From: Amycolatopsis acidiphila
GTDB lineage: Bacteria > Actinomycetota > Actinomycetes > Mycobacteriales > Pseudonocardiaceae
Direction of reading: 5' to 3'
DNA length: 64,000 bases
NCBI RefSeq assembly: GCF_021391495.1
Contig: NZ_CP090063.1
Location: 3,286,001-3,350,000 of the forward strand
Below, piece after piece: positions 8,314 to 17,711 of the stretch. How positions within the stretch are numbered: position 1 is the stretch's first letter; every line of letters begins with the position of its first letter. The position numbers and the translations under genes were made by a program. The notes under the pieces are model-generated. The model saw only the letters and a list, made by a program, of their open reading frames with translations, was not told where the DNA came from and did no database searches.

Positions 8314-10347
8314 ATGCCGGATTGCGTGAGCTTCGACCTGGTCCTCGAGCATCCGCGCCGCGCCGTGTGGCAGGTGATCTCCGCGCCCGAGCTCTACCCG
8401 CGGTTCTTCCGTGGCGTCGGCTCGTGCGAACGGGCCGGCGTGGCGGGCCGGCTCGCCCGGTACCGGATGCGGGTCAGCCTGTGCGGGCAGCCGGTCGAGC
8501 ACGAGATGCGGGTGCTGCTCAGCCGCCGCGACGAGCAGTTCGTGCTGGACAGCGAGCAGGACACGGCGGGCCGTGTCTCGGTGCGGCTGGCCGACGCCGA
8601 GGGCGGGCACACGCTGGTCAAGTGCATCTTCTTCCTGCCGCCCCGCGGTTCGAAGCTGAGTGCGAACGACCTCAAGCACTGGGTGCGCGACGGGCTGGCG
8701 CGGATCGGCAGGCATCTGTCCGGCCTGCCGGAGCCGCTGCCCGACGAGCGCCCGCCGTCGCACCTGCAGATCGCGAACACGCTGGTCTCGGCCGGCATCC
8801 TGACCACCGCGCGGCCCGACCGGCTGATGCGCCAGCTGCACGCGGCCTCGAAGTGGGGCGCGACGCTGGCCGGTGGCTACACCGCCGCCGCGCTGCGCTC
8901 GCCGAAGGCACTCGCGGTGATCGACGACGACGGCCCGCGCTGGACCTTCGCGGAGCTGTCCCGGCGGACGAACCGGCTGGCGGGGATCCTGCGCAAGATG
9001 GGCGCCGGGCCGGACGGGCGGGTCGCGGTGCTCGCGCGCAACTCCGGCGCGCTGGTGCAGATCCTGCTCGCCTGCGGGAAGCTCGGCGTCGACGCGGTGC
9101 TGCTCAACACCGGGCTCGCGGAGCCGCAGGTGCTCGACGGCGTGCACCGCCAGCACGTGCGGATCGTCGTCGCCGACCCCGAGTTCACCCCGCTGCTGAC
9201 CAACCTGTCGCCGACCACCTCGTGGGTCGGCACCGACGCGATCGACGCGCTGATCGACCACGCCCCTGACGTCCGGATGGACCCGCCGTCCTCGCCTGGC
9301 AGGCTCGTGGTGCTCACCTCGGGCACGACCGGCACCCCGAAGGGCGCGCGGCGCCCGACCCCGAAGGGCCTGTCCGCGGCGGTCGCGCTGCTCTCCCGCA
9401 TCCCGCTGCACTCGCTGGACCGCATCCTCGTCGCGACCCCGCTGTTCCACACCTGGGGCCTGGCGGCGATGCAGGTCGGCATGCCGTTGTGCGCGACGCT
9501 CGTGCTGCAGCGGCGCTTCGACGCCGAGGAGTGCCTGCGGGCGGTGGAGGAGTCGCGCTGCACGGCGATGTTCGTGGTGCCGGTGATGCTGCAGCGGATC
9601 ATGGCGCTGCCGCCCGAGGTCCGGGCTCGCTACGACACCTCCAGCCTGCGCATCGTGGTCAGCAGCGGCTCGGCGCTGCCCGGCGCGCTGGTCACCGGCT
9701 TCCTGGACGCGTTCGGCGACATCCTCTACAACTTCTACGGCTCGACGGAGGTCTCGGCCGCGGCCATCGCCACTCCCGCGGACCTGCGGGCCGCCCCCAC
9801 GACTGCGGGGCACCCACCGCTGGGCTCGCGGCTGGCGATCCTCGGCCCGTCGGGGGAGCCGCTGCCGCCGGGCGAGGTCGGCTGGATCCACGTGGGCAAC
9901 GAGCTGCTGTTCGACGGCTACACCGACGGCAGCGGCCGCGAGGTCCGGCACAACCTGATGGACACCGGCGACCGCGGCTACCTCGACGCCGACGGGCGGC
10001 TGTTCGTGTCCGGCCGCAGCGACGACATGATCATCTCGGGCGGCGAGAACGTGTTCCCGCGCCCGGTCGAGGAGGCGCTCGCGACCCTGCCCGGGGTGGC
10101 GGACGCCGCGGTGCTCGGCGTGCCCGACGCCGAGTACGGGCAGCGCCTGGTCGCCTACATCGTGGCGTACCCGCGCTCGGGGCTCGACGAGGACGTCGTA
10201 CGCGAGTTCCTGCGCCACCGGGTCGCGCGGTTCGCCCTCCCGCGCGAGGTCGTCTTCGTCACCGAGCTGCCGCGCACCCAGACCGGAAAGGTGCTCAAGC
10301 GGGTGCTGCTCGAGGACGGCTGGCTGGCCAACACCCGGGCGCGCTAG
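8314..10347 (+). CDS. SRPBCC domain fused to an acyl-CoA synthetase
   Basis: Two-domain protein of about 677 residues. Residues ~1-150 look like an SRPBCC/polyketide-cyclase fold (FDLVLEHPRRAVWQVISAPELYPRFF, then alternating strands and a C-terminal helix LKHWVRDGLARIGRHL), a hydrophobic-ligand-binding domain. Residues ~180-677 are an AMP-forming ligase: VLTSGTTGTPKGARRPTPKG, FYGSTEVSAAAIAT, DTGDRGYLDADGRLFVSGRSD with GGENVFPRPVEE, and the catalytic-lysine tail TQTGKVLKRVL. The linker and ligase resemble mycobacterial FadD2/FadD12-type proteins. The ATG at 8314 is chosen because the SRPBCC domain begins right there; upstream frame is unlike protein. The fusion suggests that a bound acid is presented to the ligase. 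It ends 2 bases before the convergent methyltransferase stop. Confidence 0.82.
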   Translation: MPDCVSFDLVLEHPRRAVWQVISAPELYPRFFRGVGSCERAGVAGRLARYRMRVSLCGQPVEHEMRVLLSRRDEQFVLDSEQDTAGRVSVRLADAEGGHTLVKCIFFLPPRGSKLSANDLKHWVRDGLARIGRHLSGLPEPLPDERPPSHLQIANTLVSAGILTTARPDRLMRQLHAASKWGATLAGGYTAAALRSPKALAVIDDDGPRWTFAELSRRTNRLAGILRKMGAGPDGRVAVLARNSGALVQILLACGKLGVDAVLLNTGLAEPQVLDGVHRQHVRIVVADPEFTPLLTNLSPTTSWVGTDAIDALIDHAPDVRMDPPSSPGRLVVLTSGTTGTPKGARRPTPKGLSAAVALLSRIPLHSLDRILVATPLFHTWGLAAMQVGMPLCATLVLQRRFDAEECLRAVEESRCTAMFVVPVMLQRIMALPPEVRARYDTSSLRIVVSSGSALPGALVTGFLDAFGDILYNFYGSTEVSAAAIATPADLRAAPTTAGHPPLGSRLAILGPSGEPLPPGEVGWIHVGNELLFDGYTDGSGREVRHNLMDTGDRGYLDADGRLFVSGRSDDMIISGGENVFPRPVEEALATLPGVADAAVLGVPDAEYGQRLVAYIVAYPRSGLDEDVVREFLRHRVARFALPREVVFVTELPRTQTGKVLKRVLLEDGWLANTRAR

Positions 10348-10348
10348 C

Positions 10349-11089
10349 TCAGTCCTTCCGGAACACCAGCAGCTCGGTGCGCCCGCCCGACATCGGCTCG
10401 AAATGGCTGCCGACCAGCGACAACCCGCGGCGGGCGAGCAGGTCGACGGTCCAGCTGCGCGAGGTCATCGTGTAGATCCCGGCGTTGCTCTCGATCCAGG
10501 CCCGGGTGGTCTCCTCGTCGAGGCAGTCCTCGGTGACGATGTCGAACGCGGCGACGCCGCCGGGGCGCAGGACCCGCGCCATCTCCTGCAGGTAGCCGGC
10601 CGTGGTGACGAGCGGGACGTAGACGAACAGCTTGTGCGAGTGCACCAGGTCGACCGAGCCGGTCGCGGTCTCGCGCAGGGTGTGCCCGTCGGTGGCGCGC
10701 AGCACGGCGCCGGGCAGGGTGCGCAGGTGCGGGAGCCAGTCGTCGGCGGTCTCGTAGATCTCGTAGGCCTCCGGTTCCAGCGCCGCGATCACCTTGCGGG
10801 CGTACCGGCCGCTGCCGGCGCCGATCTCGCACACCCGCGCCGCCTTGTCGCCGAGGTCCGCCAGGCGGAGCATGGCCGCCGCCGTCGCGGCGGTCGCGCC
10901 TGGCTCGGCGCTGTAGCGGTCGAGGTAGTCCTCGACGGACAGGCCCTCCCGCCGTGCCTCCGCGAGGACGCGGCGGGCGGGCAGGAACGGGCGGATGCCG
11001 GGGTCGTCGCTGTGCCCGCGGACCAGCTGCACCCCGAGCGGTCGCAGCGCGCGGTTGACGCCGTCGCGCACGAGCGTGGTCATGGACAT
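10349..11089 (-). CDS. SAM-dependent methyltransferase (class I)
   Basis: Protein of 246 residues with a class I methyltransferase core: SAM motif I VCEIGAGSGRYARK (about 86-99), acidic end of strand 2 (YEIYETADDW), motif around GSVDLVHSHKLFVYVPL and post-core RVLRPGGVAAFDIVTEDC. A charged N-terminal ~80 residues precedes the core. Substrate is not recognisable. Two start codons, ATG at 11089 and ATG two codons later, are equally possible. It is alone on its strand; the 283 bases between it and the RHS gene hold no other gene I can see. Confidence 0.78.
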   Translation of the reverse strand: MSMTTLVRDGVNRALRPLGVQLVRGHSDDPGIRPFLPARRVLAEARREGLSVEDYLDRYSAEPGATAATAAAMLRLADLGDKAARVCEIGAGSGRYARKVIAALEPEAYEIYETADDWLPHLRTLPGAVLRATDGHTLRETATGSVDLVHSHKLFVYVPLVTTAGYLQEMARVLRPGGVAAFDIVTEDCLDEETTRAWIESNAGIYTMTSRSWTVDLLARRGLSLVGSHFEPMSGGRTELLVFRKD

Positions 11090-11372
11090 CTCTCTGCTCC
11101 GATCACCGGGTACGTTCCGGTGGTCGTGCCGGGGGCCCGTGGCGTTTCAGGAAACAGCGGTTTTCACAGCAAGAATTCACCCTGCCCGCAAGGAGATCCG
11201 GAGAAATCGGACGCAAGTGGACGTTCGTCGCCGGCAGCCGGGTTGCCCGAACGGTCTCGACACTGGTATCGAGAGTGCACGGTTCGTCACCACCGGGAAC
11301 CACCGCGGGGCCACGGGTGTCCCAACTGACTGGTGGCGCGTGAACGGTGACGACCGTGGATGGGGGCAGGGC

Positions 11373-14300
11373 ATGACCAACCCGCTGGTGGCGCAGGCGA
11401 AGGACTCGACGACCGGGATCTCGGGGATCTCGATCCTCGAGGACGGCCAGGCGCTGAAGCAGGGCATCGAGAGCGGTGACTGGGCTTCGACCGTCATGGG
11501 GGTGGCGGGGACGGCGATGGACGCGCTGGCGTTCGTGGCGGATCCGTTCGGGTCGATCCTGGCGGCGGGTGTCGGGTGGCTGATGGAGCACGTGGGCCCG
11601 TTGAAGGAGGCGCTGGACAAGCTGGCGGGCAGTCCTGACCAGATCACGGCGCATTCGGAGACGTGGAAGAACATCGCGTCGGAGCTGGGGCAGGTCGCGA
11701 CCGATCTGGGGAATCAGGTAGAGGCCGACGTCCAGTCCTGGACGGGTCCCGGTGCGGACTCCTACCGGCGGCAGGCCGATGACATGGTCAAGATCCTGCA
11801 GGGTGCGGGGCAGGCGTGTGAGGGCGCGTCCAGTGGGGTGAAGACCGCGGGCGAGGTGGTCGCGGCGGTGCGTCAGCTGGTGCGGGACACCATCGCCCAG
11901 GTCGTCGGGCACATGATCTCGTGGGCGTTGCAAGTGCTGTTCACCCTGGGGATCGGGTTGACGTGGGTTGTGCCGCAGGTGGTGAACCTGGTCGCGAAGA
12001 CGGCGAAGGACATCGCGAGCCTGGTCAAGAACCTGACCAAGGCGTTGGGTGACCTGGGGAAGCTGCTGGGCAAGGCGGGGGATCTGTTCAAGGACGCGGC
12101 GAAGGGGATGAAGGGTCTCAAGCCCGGTCCGAAGGCCGCCCCGGGCAAGGTCGACACGTTGCCTTCGGGTGCGAAGAACGTCGACCCGGTCGGTGACAAG
12201 ACCATCCCGTCCGGCGCGAGCGGCAAGGGTGGCGGCGACGCCGGCAAGATCGATCCGCCACCGAAGCTGAACGACGGCGACACCGCCCCGTCCGGGGCCA
12301 AGGACACCGGCGGCGGCGACGCCTCACCCCCACCGAAGACGGGTGACGGCGCCGGCGCACCCAAGAGCGACGACGTGCCGCCGCCGAAGCTGGACGACAG
12401 CGGGGGCACGCCCAAGGGCTCGCCGGACTCCACGAAACCGTCGTCGAGCAAGCCGGACAACCCGCGGGACACCGCGGTCGGGCCGGACCAGCGCAAATGC
12501 CTGACCGACCCGGTCGACATCGCGACCGGCGAGGTGATCCTGCAGCAGACCGACCTGCGCCTGCCGGACCTGCTGCTCGAACGCGTGCACGTCTCGTCCT
12601 ACCGCGCCGGCCGCTGGTTCGGGCCGTCCTGGGCGTCCACCGTGGACCAGCGGCTGGAGCTCGACGGGGCCGAGGTCGGCTACGTCGGTCCCGACGGGGT
12701 GATCCTGGTCTACCCGCTGCCCGCCCCCGGCGAGCCGGTGCTGCCGGTGGAGGGCGCGCGCTGGCCGCTGGCCCGCCACGCCGACGGCACCTTCACGATC
12801 GACCAGCCACTCCAGGGCCGGACGCTGCACTTCTCGGCCACCGGCTCGTTGCGCGCCGTCGAGGGCGCAGACGGCGAGCGCGCCGAACTGTTCCACGACG
12901 AGGCCGGCGCGCCCGTCCTGCTCACCCACTCCAGCGGCGTCCGGGTGGGCTTCCGGACCGACGGCGGCAGGCTGACCCAGTTGCGCGTGCTCGGCGGCGG
13001 CGTCCCGGACGTGGTCGTGCTCGACTACCGCTACGACGACCTCGGCCGGCTGACCGGGGTCGTGAACTCCTCCGGTATCCCGCTGCGGTTCGACTACGAC
13101 CCGCACGGCAGGCTGACCGGCTGGCAGGACCGCAACGGGGTCTGGTACCGCTACGTGTACGACCCGGCGGGCCGGTGCATCCGCACGGTGGGCGCGGAAG
13201 GCTTCCTCGACGGCGTCTTCGACTACGACCGCGAGCGGCTGGTCACCCGGTTCACCGACTCCCTCGGCCACGTCAGCGAGTTCCAGCTGAACGCGGCGGG
13301 CCAGACGGTGCGCGAGACGGACGCGCTCGGCGGGGTGACCGTCTTCGAGTGGGACCGCTACGACCGGCTGCTCTCCCGCACCGACCCGCTGGGCCGGGTC
13401 ACCCGCTACCTCCACGACGCCGATGGCACGCCGCTGCAGATCGTCCGCCCGGACGGCAGTGTCCTCTCGCTCGAGCACGCCGACGGGGTGCTGGCGTCGG
13501 TGACGGTGCACGGAGTGACCAGGGTCTGGCGCCGGTTCTACGAGCCCGGCGCGGCCCCCGACCCGATCGACGAGCCGGTCGGCGTCGCCACGGCGGCGGA
13601 CCTGGAGCCCGCGCCGCGGGACCCGGCGGCGGTGCCGGACCCGGCCGACCGCGACCAGTTCGGCCGGCCGCGGTCGGCGCCCGAGGCCGGTGGCGGCCGG
13701 GTGCTCCTGGGCTGGACGGTGGACGGGCTGCCGGCGTCGCGGACCCGGTCCCGGTCCGCACGCGAGATCTGGCGCTACGACGGCGAGGGCAACGAGGTCG
13801 AGCACGTCGACGAGCTGGGGCGGGTGACCCGGCGGGAGTACGGCCCGTTCGACCTCGTCACCGCCGTGGTCGACCCCGCCGGGGCGCGGACGCGGTACGG
13901 CTACGACACGGAACTGCGGCTGGTGTCGGTGACCGACCCGGTCGGTCGCAGGTGGACGTTCCGCTACGACCCGGTCGGCAGGCTGGTCGGGCAGACCGAC
14001 TTCGACGGCCGGACGTGGGCCTACGGTTACGACGCCGCCGGTCAGCTGGTGCGCTCCACCGGCCCGGACGGCGGCGTGACCGAGAACCGCTACGACGTGC
14101 TCGGCAACCTCGTCGAGGTCCGCACTCAGCACGGCAGCACGAGCTATGCCTACGACCCGGTGGGCGAGGTGGTGCGCGTCTCGTCCGCCGAGTCCGTGGT
14201 CGAGTTCGACCGCGACGAGTACGGGCGCGTGGTCCGGGAGGCGATCGACGGCCGCGCGGTGACCTTCGCCTACGACGAGCAGCGGCGCACGATCCGGCGG

Positions 14301-16277
14301 CGGACCCCGTCCGGGGCCGAGAGCGAGTGGTCGTTCGACGAGCGGGAGCGCCCGGTTTCGCTCGTCACCGCGGGGCACACCGTGCGCTACCGGCTCGATG
14401 CCGACGGCCGGGCCGTGGCCCGGGACGTCGACGGCGTCAGCGTGCTGGAGCAGTCCTTCGGCCCTCGCGGGCTGCTCGCCGCGCAGCGGCTCTCGGCCGC
14501 CGCCGCACCCCTGCGGGGCCGTGGGTTCGAGTACCAGGCCGACGGCAGGCTCGCCGGGGTGCGCGACGATCAGGCGGGGCACCTGCGGCTCGTCCGCGAC
14601 GTGACCGGACGCGTCGTCACCGCGTCCACCCCCGCGGGGCAGGAGGAGCTGCGGTACGACCCGGCGGGCAACCTGACCGCGTGGTCCGGCGGCACCGGGC
14701 CGGCCGTCGAATACGACGCACTGGGGCGCCGGACGCGCCGGCGGGAGTCCTATCCGGACGGTGTGCGGGTGTGGGAGTACGAGTGGACCGGTGACCTGCT
14801 CACCGGGCTGCGCACCCCGGACGGGTGGCGCTGGCGTTACCGCTACGACCCGCTGGGCAGGCGGATCGCGAAGGAGTGCCTGCTGCCGGACGGCTCGGTG
14901 GCGGAGTCGGTCCGCTTCGTCTGGGACGGCACGGTGCTCGTCGAGCAGGAGCACCTCGGCCGGGACGGCGTGCGCCGCAGCACCACGTGGGAGCGGCGCC
15001 CCGGCGGTCACGAGCCCGTCACGCAGCTCGAACGTGGTCCCGGCGCCGAGCGCTTCCACTCGGTGGTCACCGACGCGCTCGGCACTCCCACCGACCTCGT
15101 GGACGAGACCGGCGGACTCGCCTGGAGCGGGCGCCGCACGGTCTGGGGCGCTGCCCTGCCCTCGCCCGGCGCACGGGCCACCACCCCGCTGCGCTTTCCC
15201 GGCCAGTACGCGGACGAGGAGTCCGGTCTGCACTACAACGTCTTCCGCTACTACGACCCGGCGACCGCGCGGTACCTCAGCCAGGACCCGCTGGGCATGG
15301 CGGCCGGGCCGAACCCGACCGCCTACGTGGCCGACCCGTTCGCCGAGTTCGACGCACTCGGGCTGATGGGCTGCTCGGACAAGACGACCCCGTCGTCGGG
15401 CAAGGGCGCGCCGTCCGGGAACCCGCCGGCGAAGCACAATGCGGGCAACTCCGGCGGCAGCGCGAACACCCCGGGCACGAGCGGCAAGGGCAAGCGCAAG
15501 CGCGACGACGACGGCGACGACACGAAGCCCAAGAAGTCCAAGAAGGACCCGCGCGCACCCTGGGACCGGCCGGAGAAGTTCGAGCGGCCCACGGACAACA
15601 ACCTCAAGGCACAGAAGAAGGACCCGGCGAACCCGGGGTTCGGCGGCGGGCAGGACGTGCACGCGCGGCACGTGGTCTCGTTCCAGACGATGCGCGACAA
15701 CCTGAAGTCCTGGGTGGACAAGAACTACCCGCCGGGCCACCCGGACCGGGACGCGATGATCCAGAAGTACGACGGCGAGCTGGTCAAGATGAACAGCAAG
15801 ATCGAGAACCTGCCGCTCGGGCCGGGCAAGCCGAACACCGCGATCGGCAGCACGGTGAACAACTTCCCGAACATCCAGTCCAGGATCGACGGGACCTACA
15901 CGCCGGGCAAGGGTGAGGGGCCTGCCTTCCAGCACACCCCGAGCGAGGCGTTCGACCAGTCGTCCGGGTACATCAAGGACATCAAGGGGGAGTTCGCCGA
16001 CCCGATCATGAAGGCCGCGGACAACATCACCGATCCCGCGGAGCGCAAGGAGTTCCTCGACGACGTGCGGTTCTCCGCCGACTTCGACTGGCCCGGCGGC
16101 AACTCCGACGAGTTCAAGACCTGGCAGAACGTGCACGGGGAGATCGAGGACCTCGGCGCGAACCCCGGCCGGTACGGCCCCGCGGAGGTCGACGAGATCA
16201 TCGGCCGGTTCAACAACCTCGAGAGCCCGAGCGGGACCCACGACTCGAAGGCGGACTTCTCGTCGCGGCCCAGATGA
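11373..16277 (+). CDS. RHS-repeat polymorphic-toxin-like protein with WXG100-like N-terminus
   Basis: Protein of 1,634 residues. Residues ~1-230 form a helical, partly hydrophobic domain containing SWTGPGADSYR, a W-x-G turn like that of WXG100/ESX substrates, so type VII export is possible. Residues ~250-370 are a low-complexity Pro/Lys/Ser/Gly linker with repeated PPPK. A DUF6531-like segment (DPVDIATGEVILQQTDLRL) opens the RHS barrel, with dozens of GR..Y.YD..G repeats up to the RHS core end (FRYYDPATARYLSQDPLG, then NPTAYVADPF, ~1290-1330). After a Lys-rich linker (GKGKRKRDDDGDD) comes a ~230-residue unique C-terminal tip with VHARHVVSFQTM and NTAIGSTVNNFPN, possibly a His-Me-finger nuclease; that is a guess. 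The ATG at 11373 has GGGGGCAGG upstream; a GTG at 11340 is possible. No immunity gene follows. Confidence 0.85.
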   Translation: MTNPLVAQAKDSTTGISGISILEDGQALKQGIESGDWASTVMGVAGTAMDALAFVADPFGSILAAGVGWLMEHVGPLKEALDKLAGSPDQITAHSETWKNIASELGQVATDLGNQVEADVQSWTGPGADSYRRQADDMVKILQGAGQACEGASSGVKTAGEVVAAVRQLVRDTIAQVVGHMISWALQVLFTLGIGLTWVVPQVVNLVAKTAKDIASLVKNLTKALGDLGKLLGKAGDLFKDAAKGMKGLKPGPKAAPGKVDTLPSGAKNVDPVGDKTIPSGASGKGGGDAGKIDPPPKLNDGDTAPSGAKDTGGGDASPPPKTGDGAGAPKSDDVPPPKLDDSGGTPKGSPDSTKPSSSKPDNPRDTAVGPDQRKCLTDPVDIATGEVILQQTDLRLPDLLLERVHVSSYRAGRWFGPSWASTVDQRLELDGAEVGYVGPDGVILVYPLPAPGEPVLPVEGARWPLARHADGTFTIDQPLQGRTLHFSATGSLRAVEGADGERAELFHDEAGAPVLLTHSSGVRVGFRTDGGRLTQLRVLGGGVPDVVVLDYRYDDLGRLTGVVNSSGIPLRFDYDPHGRLTGWQDRNGVWYRYVYDPAGRCIRTVGAEGFLDGVFDYDRERLVTRFTDSLGHVSEFQLNAAGQTVRETDALGGVTVFEWDRYDRLLSRTDPLGRVTRYLHDADGTPLQIVRPDGSVLSLEHADGVLASVTVHGVTRVWRRFYEPGAAPDPIDEPVGVATAADLEPAPRDPAAVPDPADRDQFGRPRSAPEAGGGRVLLGWTVDGLPASRTRSRSAREIWRYDGEGNEVEHVDELGRVTRREYGPFDLVTAVVDPAGARTRYGYDTELRLVSVTDPVGRRWTFRYDPVGRLVGQTDFDGRTWAYGYDAAGQLVRSTGPDGGVTENRYDVLGNLVEVRTQHGSTSYAYDPVGEVVRVSSAESVVEFDRDEYGRVVREAIDGRAVTFAYDEQRRTIRRRTPSGAESEWSFDERERPVSLVTAGHTVRYRLDADGRAVARDVDGVSVLEQSFGPRGLLAAQRLSAAAAPLRGRGFEYQADGRLAGVRDDQAGHLRLVRDVTGRVVTASTPAGQEELRYDPAGNLTAWSGGTGPAVEYDALGRRTRRRESYPDGVRVWEYEWTGDLLTGLRTPDGWRWRYRYDPLGRRIAKECLLPDGSVAESVRFVWDGTVLVEQEHLGRDGVRRSTTWERRPGGHEPVTQLERGPGAERFHSVVTDALGTPTDLVDETGGLAWSGRRTVWGAALPSPGARATTPLRFPGQYADEESGLHYNVFRYYDPATARYLSQDPLGMAAGPNPTAYVADPFAEFDALGLMGCSDKTTPSSGKGAPSGNPPAKHNAGNSGGSANTPGTSGKGKRKRDDDGDDTKPKKSKKDPRAPWDRPEKFERPTDNNLKAQKKDPANPGFGGGQDVHARHVVSFQTMRDNLKSWVDKNYPPGHPDRDAMIQKYDGELVKMNSKIENLPLGPGKPNTAIGSTVNNFPNIQSRIDGTYTPGKGEGPAFQHTPSEAFDQSSGYIKDIKGEFADPIMKAADNITDPAERKEFLDDVRFSADFDWPGGNSDEFKTWQNVHGEIEDLGANPGRYGPAEVDEIIGRFNNLESPSGTHDSKADFSSRPR

Positions 16278-16283
16278 CGGGCA

Positions 16284-16322
16284 GGGTGAGGGGCGGTGCG
16301 AACCCCGCGCCGCCCCTGACCC
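16284..16322. terminator. Hairpin terminator between RHS gene and convergent MFS gene
   Basis: A 17-pair stem with one mismatch and one G-T pair (GGGT at 16284 pairs with ACCC ending at 16322; core GGGGCGG pairs with CCGCCCC) around an AACCC loop. It starts 7 bases after the RHS stop and ends 8 bases before the stop of the opposing MFS gene, so it could serve both directions. Confidence 0.75.
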
Positions 16323-16329
16323 GTCTCCG

Positions 16330-17679
16330 TCAGACCCCGGCGGGTTCCGCTGCGTTCCGGACCGTCGCCTGGCGGGTGCGGGGGCCGAAGACCCCCAGCA
16401 CGATCGCGCCGACCAGCCACGTGCCGGCGATGAAGAAGAACACGCTCTGGTAGCCGCTGCCGGTGTACAGCGCCGCGACGATCAGCGGGCCCGCCGCGTT
16501 CGACAGGCGGCCGAGGCCGTAGGACACCCCGGTGCCCAGGGAGCGGCCGCGCGTGTCGAACAGCTCCGGGGAGTAGGCGTACCCGAGTGCGGTGTAGCCG
16601 CGCTCGAACAGGTTCACCAGGAAGCCGAACACCACGATCAGGATCGGGTTGAACGTCAGCCCGTACAGCAGCCCGCACAGTGCGATGACCGTGCCGAAGG
16701 CGACCAGGCACCACTTGCGCTCGAAGCGGTCGGTGACCAGGGCCGCCAGGTAGGACCCCAGCGGGGCGCCGACGGTGCTCAGCGCGACGTAGAAGACCGA
16801 CTTCTCGACACTGAAGCCCTCCTTGGCCAGCAGCGTGGGCGCCCAGGTCGAGTATCCGAAGAACCCGATCGTCTGCGTCACCCACACGACGGTGAGCAAC
16901 AGCGTGGGGAACAGGTACTTCTTCTGCAGCAGCATCCGCAGCGGGGCCTTGCCCGCCGGGGCCTCCTCGACGGGCGGCGCCGGCTCGGGCAGCGGCCCCT
17001 TCTCCGCGACGACCCGCGCTTCGATCTCCCGCAGCACCGCGTCGGCCTCGGCGTGCTCGCCCCGGCTCTCGTGCCAGCGCGGCGACTCCTTCAGCTGCCG
17101 GGTGAACAGCACGAGCAGGATGCCCAGCGCACCCCACAGGTAGACCAGCCGCCAGGTCCAGTCGTTGATGTCGACCACCAGGCTCGCGATGAGGTTCGTG
17201 ACGGGGGTGCCGCAGATGCCGATCACGATCGCGTAGGCCTGGTACTTGCCGCGGCTCGCGGCGGGGTACAGCTCGTTGACGTAGATGACCGCGACGACGG
17301 TCATCGCCGAGAGGCCGGCGGAGGTCAGCACGCGGAACACGCCCAGCGACACGACGTCCCACGAGAACACCGCCGCGAGCGAGAAGACGCCGAACCACAC
17401 GGTGGTCAGCATCAGGGCTCGTTTGCGGCCCCAGCGGTCGGCGATCGTGCTCGCGACGATCGACCCGACGAACATGCCGACGAACGACAGCGAGGTCACG
17501 TACGCGACCTGGTTGACCGTCACGCCCCACAGCTTGATCAGCTTGGGCGAGGTGGTGGCGAAGCTGTTGATGTCCGCGAACTCGAAGAAGTAGGCGAACG
17601 AGACGGCCAGCAGGGTGACCTTGTGGAACCGGGAGATCGGCAGCCGGTTGAGCCGGTTGAGCGCGTTGGCGTGCTGCAT
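16330..17679 (-). CDS. MFS transporter of the catabolic operon
   Basis: Inner-membrane major facilitator of 449 residues with 12 predicted helices. The signature ADRWGRKRALM follows helix 2, and YVNELYPAASRGKYQA and AYSPELFDTRGRSLGTG are the RxG-type motifs of the sugar/organic-acid branch. A central cytoplasmic loop (LKESPRWHESRGEHAEADAV) is typical of aromatic-acid and sugar porters. The ATG at 17679 (MQHANALN) gives a normal N-terminus; the frame runs further upstream into the next gene and is not used. It lies 32 bases after the LigI-like gene and is the last gene of a minus-strand operon, so it most likely imports the acid that LigI/LigJ-type enzymes degrade. Confidence 0.86.
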   Translation of the reverse strand: MQHANALNRLNRLPISRFHKVTLLAVSFAYFFEFADINSFATTSPKLIKLWGVTVNQVAYVTSLSFVGMFVGSIVASTIADRWGRKRALMLTTVWFGVFSLAAVFSWDVVSLGVFRVLTSAGLSAMTVVAVIYVNELYPAASRGKYQAYAIVIGICGTPVTNLIASLVVDINDWTWRLVYLWGALGILLVLFTRQLKESPRWHESRGEHAEADAVLREIEARVVAEKGPLPEPAPPVEEAPAGKAPLRMLLQKKYLFPTLLLTVVWVTQTIGFFGYSTWAPTLLAKEGFSVEKSVFYVALSTVGAPLGSYLAALVTDRFERKWCLVAFGTVIALCGLLYGLTFNPILIVVFGFLVNLFERGYTALGYAYSPELFDTRGRSLGTGVSYGLGRLSNAAGPLIVAALYTGSGYQSVFFFIAGTWLVGAIVLGVFGPRTRQATVRNAAEPAGV

Positions 17680-17711
17680 CGCATGCCCTTCGTGGGAAGT
17701 GGTGGGGTCGT

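Noticed and set aside
11340..11372. Upstream GTG start for the RHS gene
   Set aside because: In frame, but with no ribosome-binding site; the ATG at 11373 has a purine-rich GGGGGCAGG before it.
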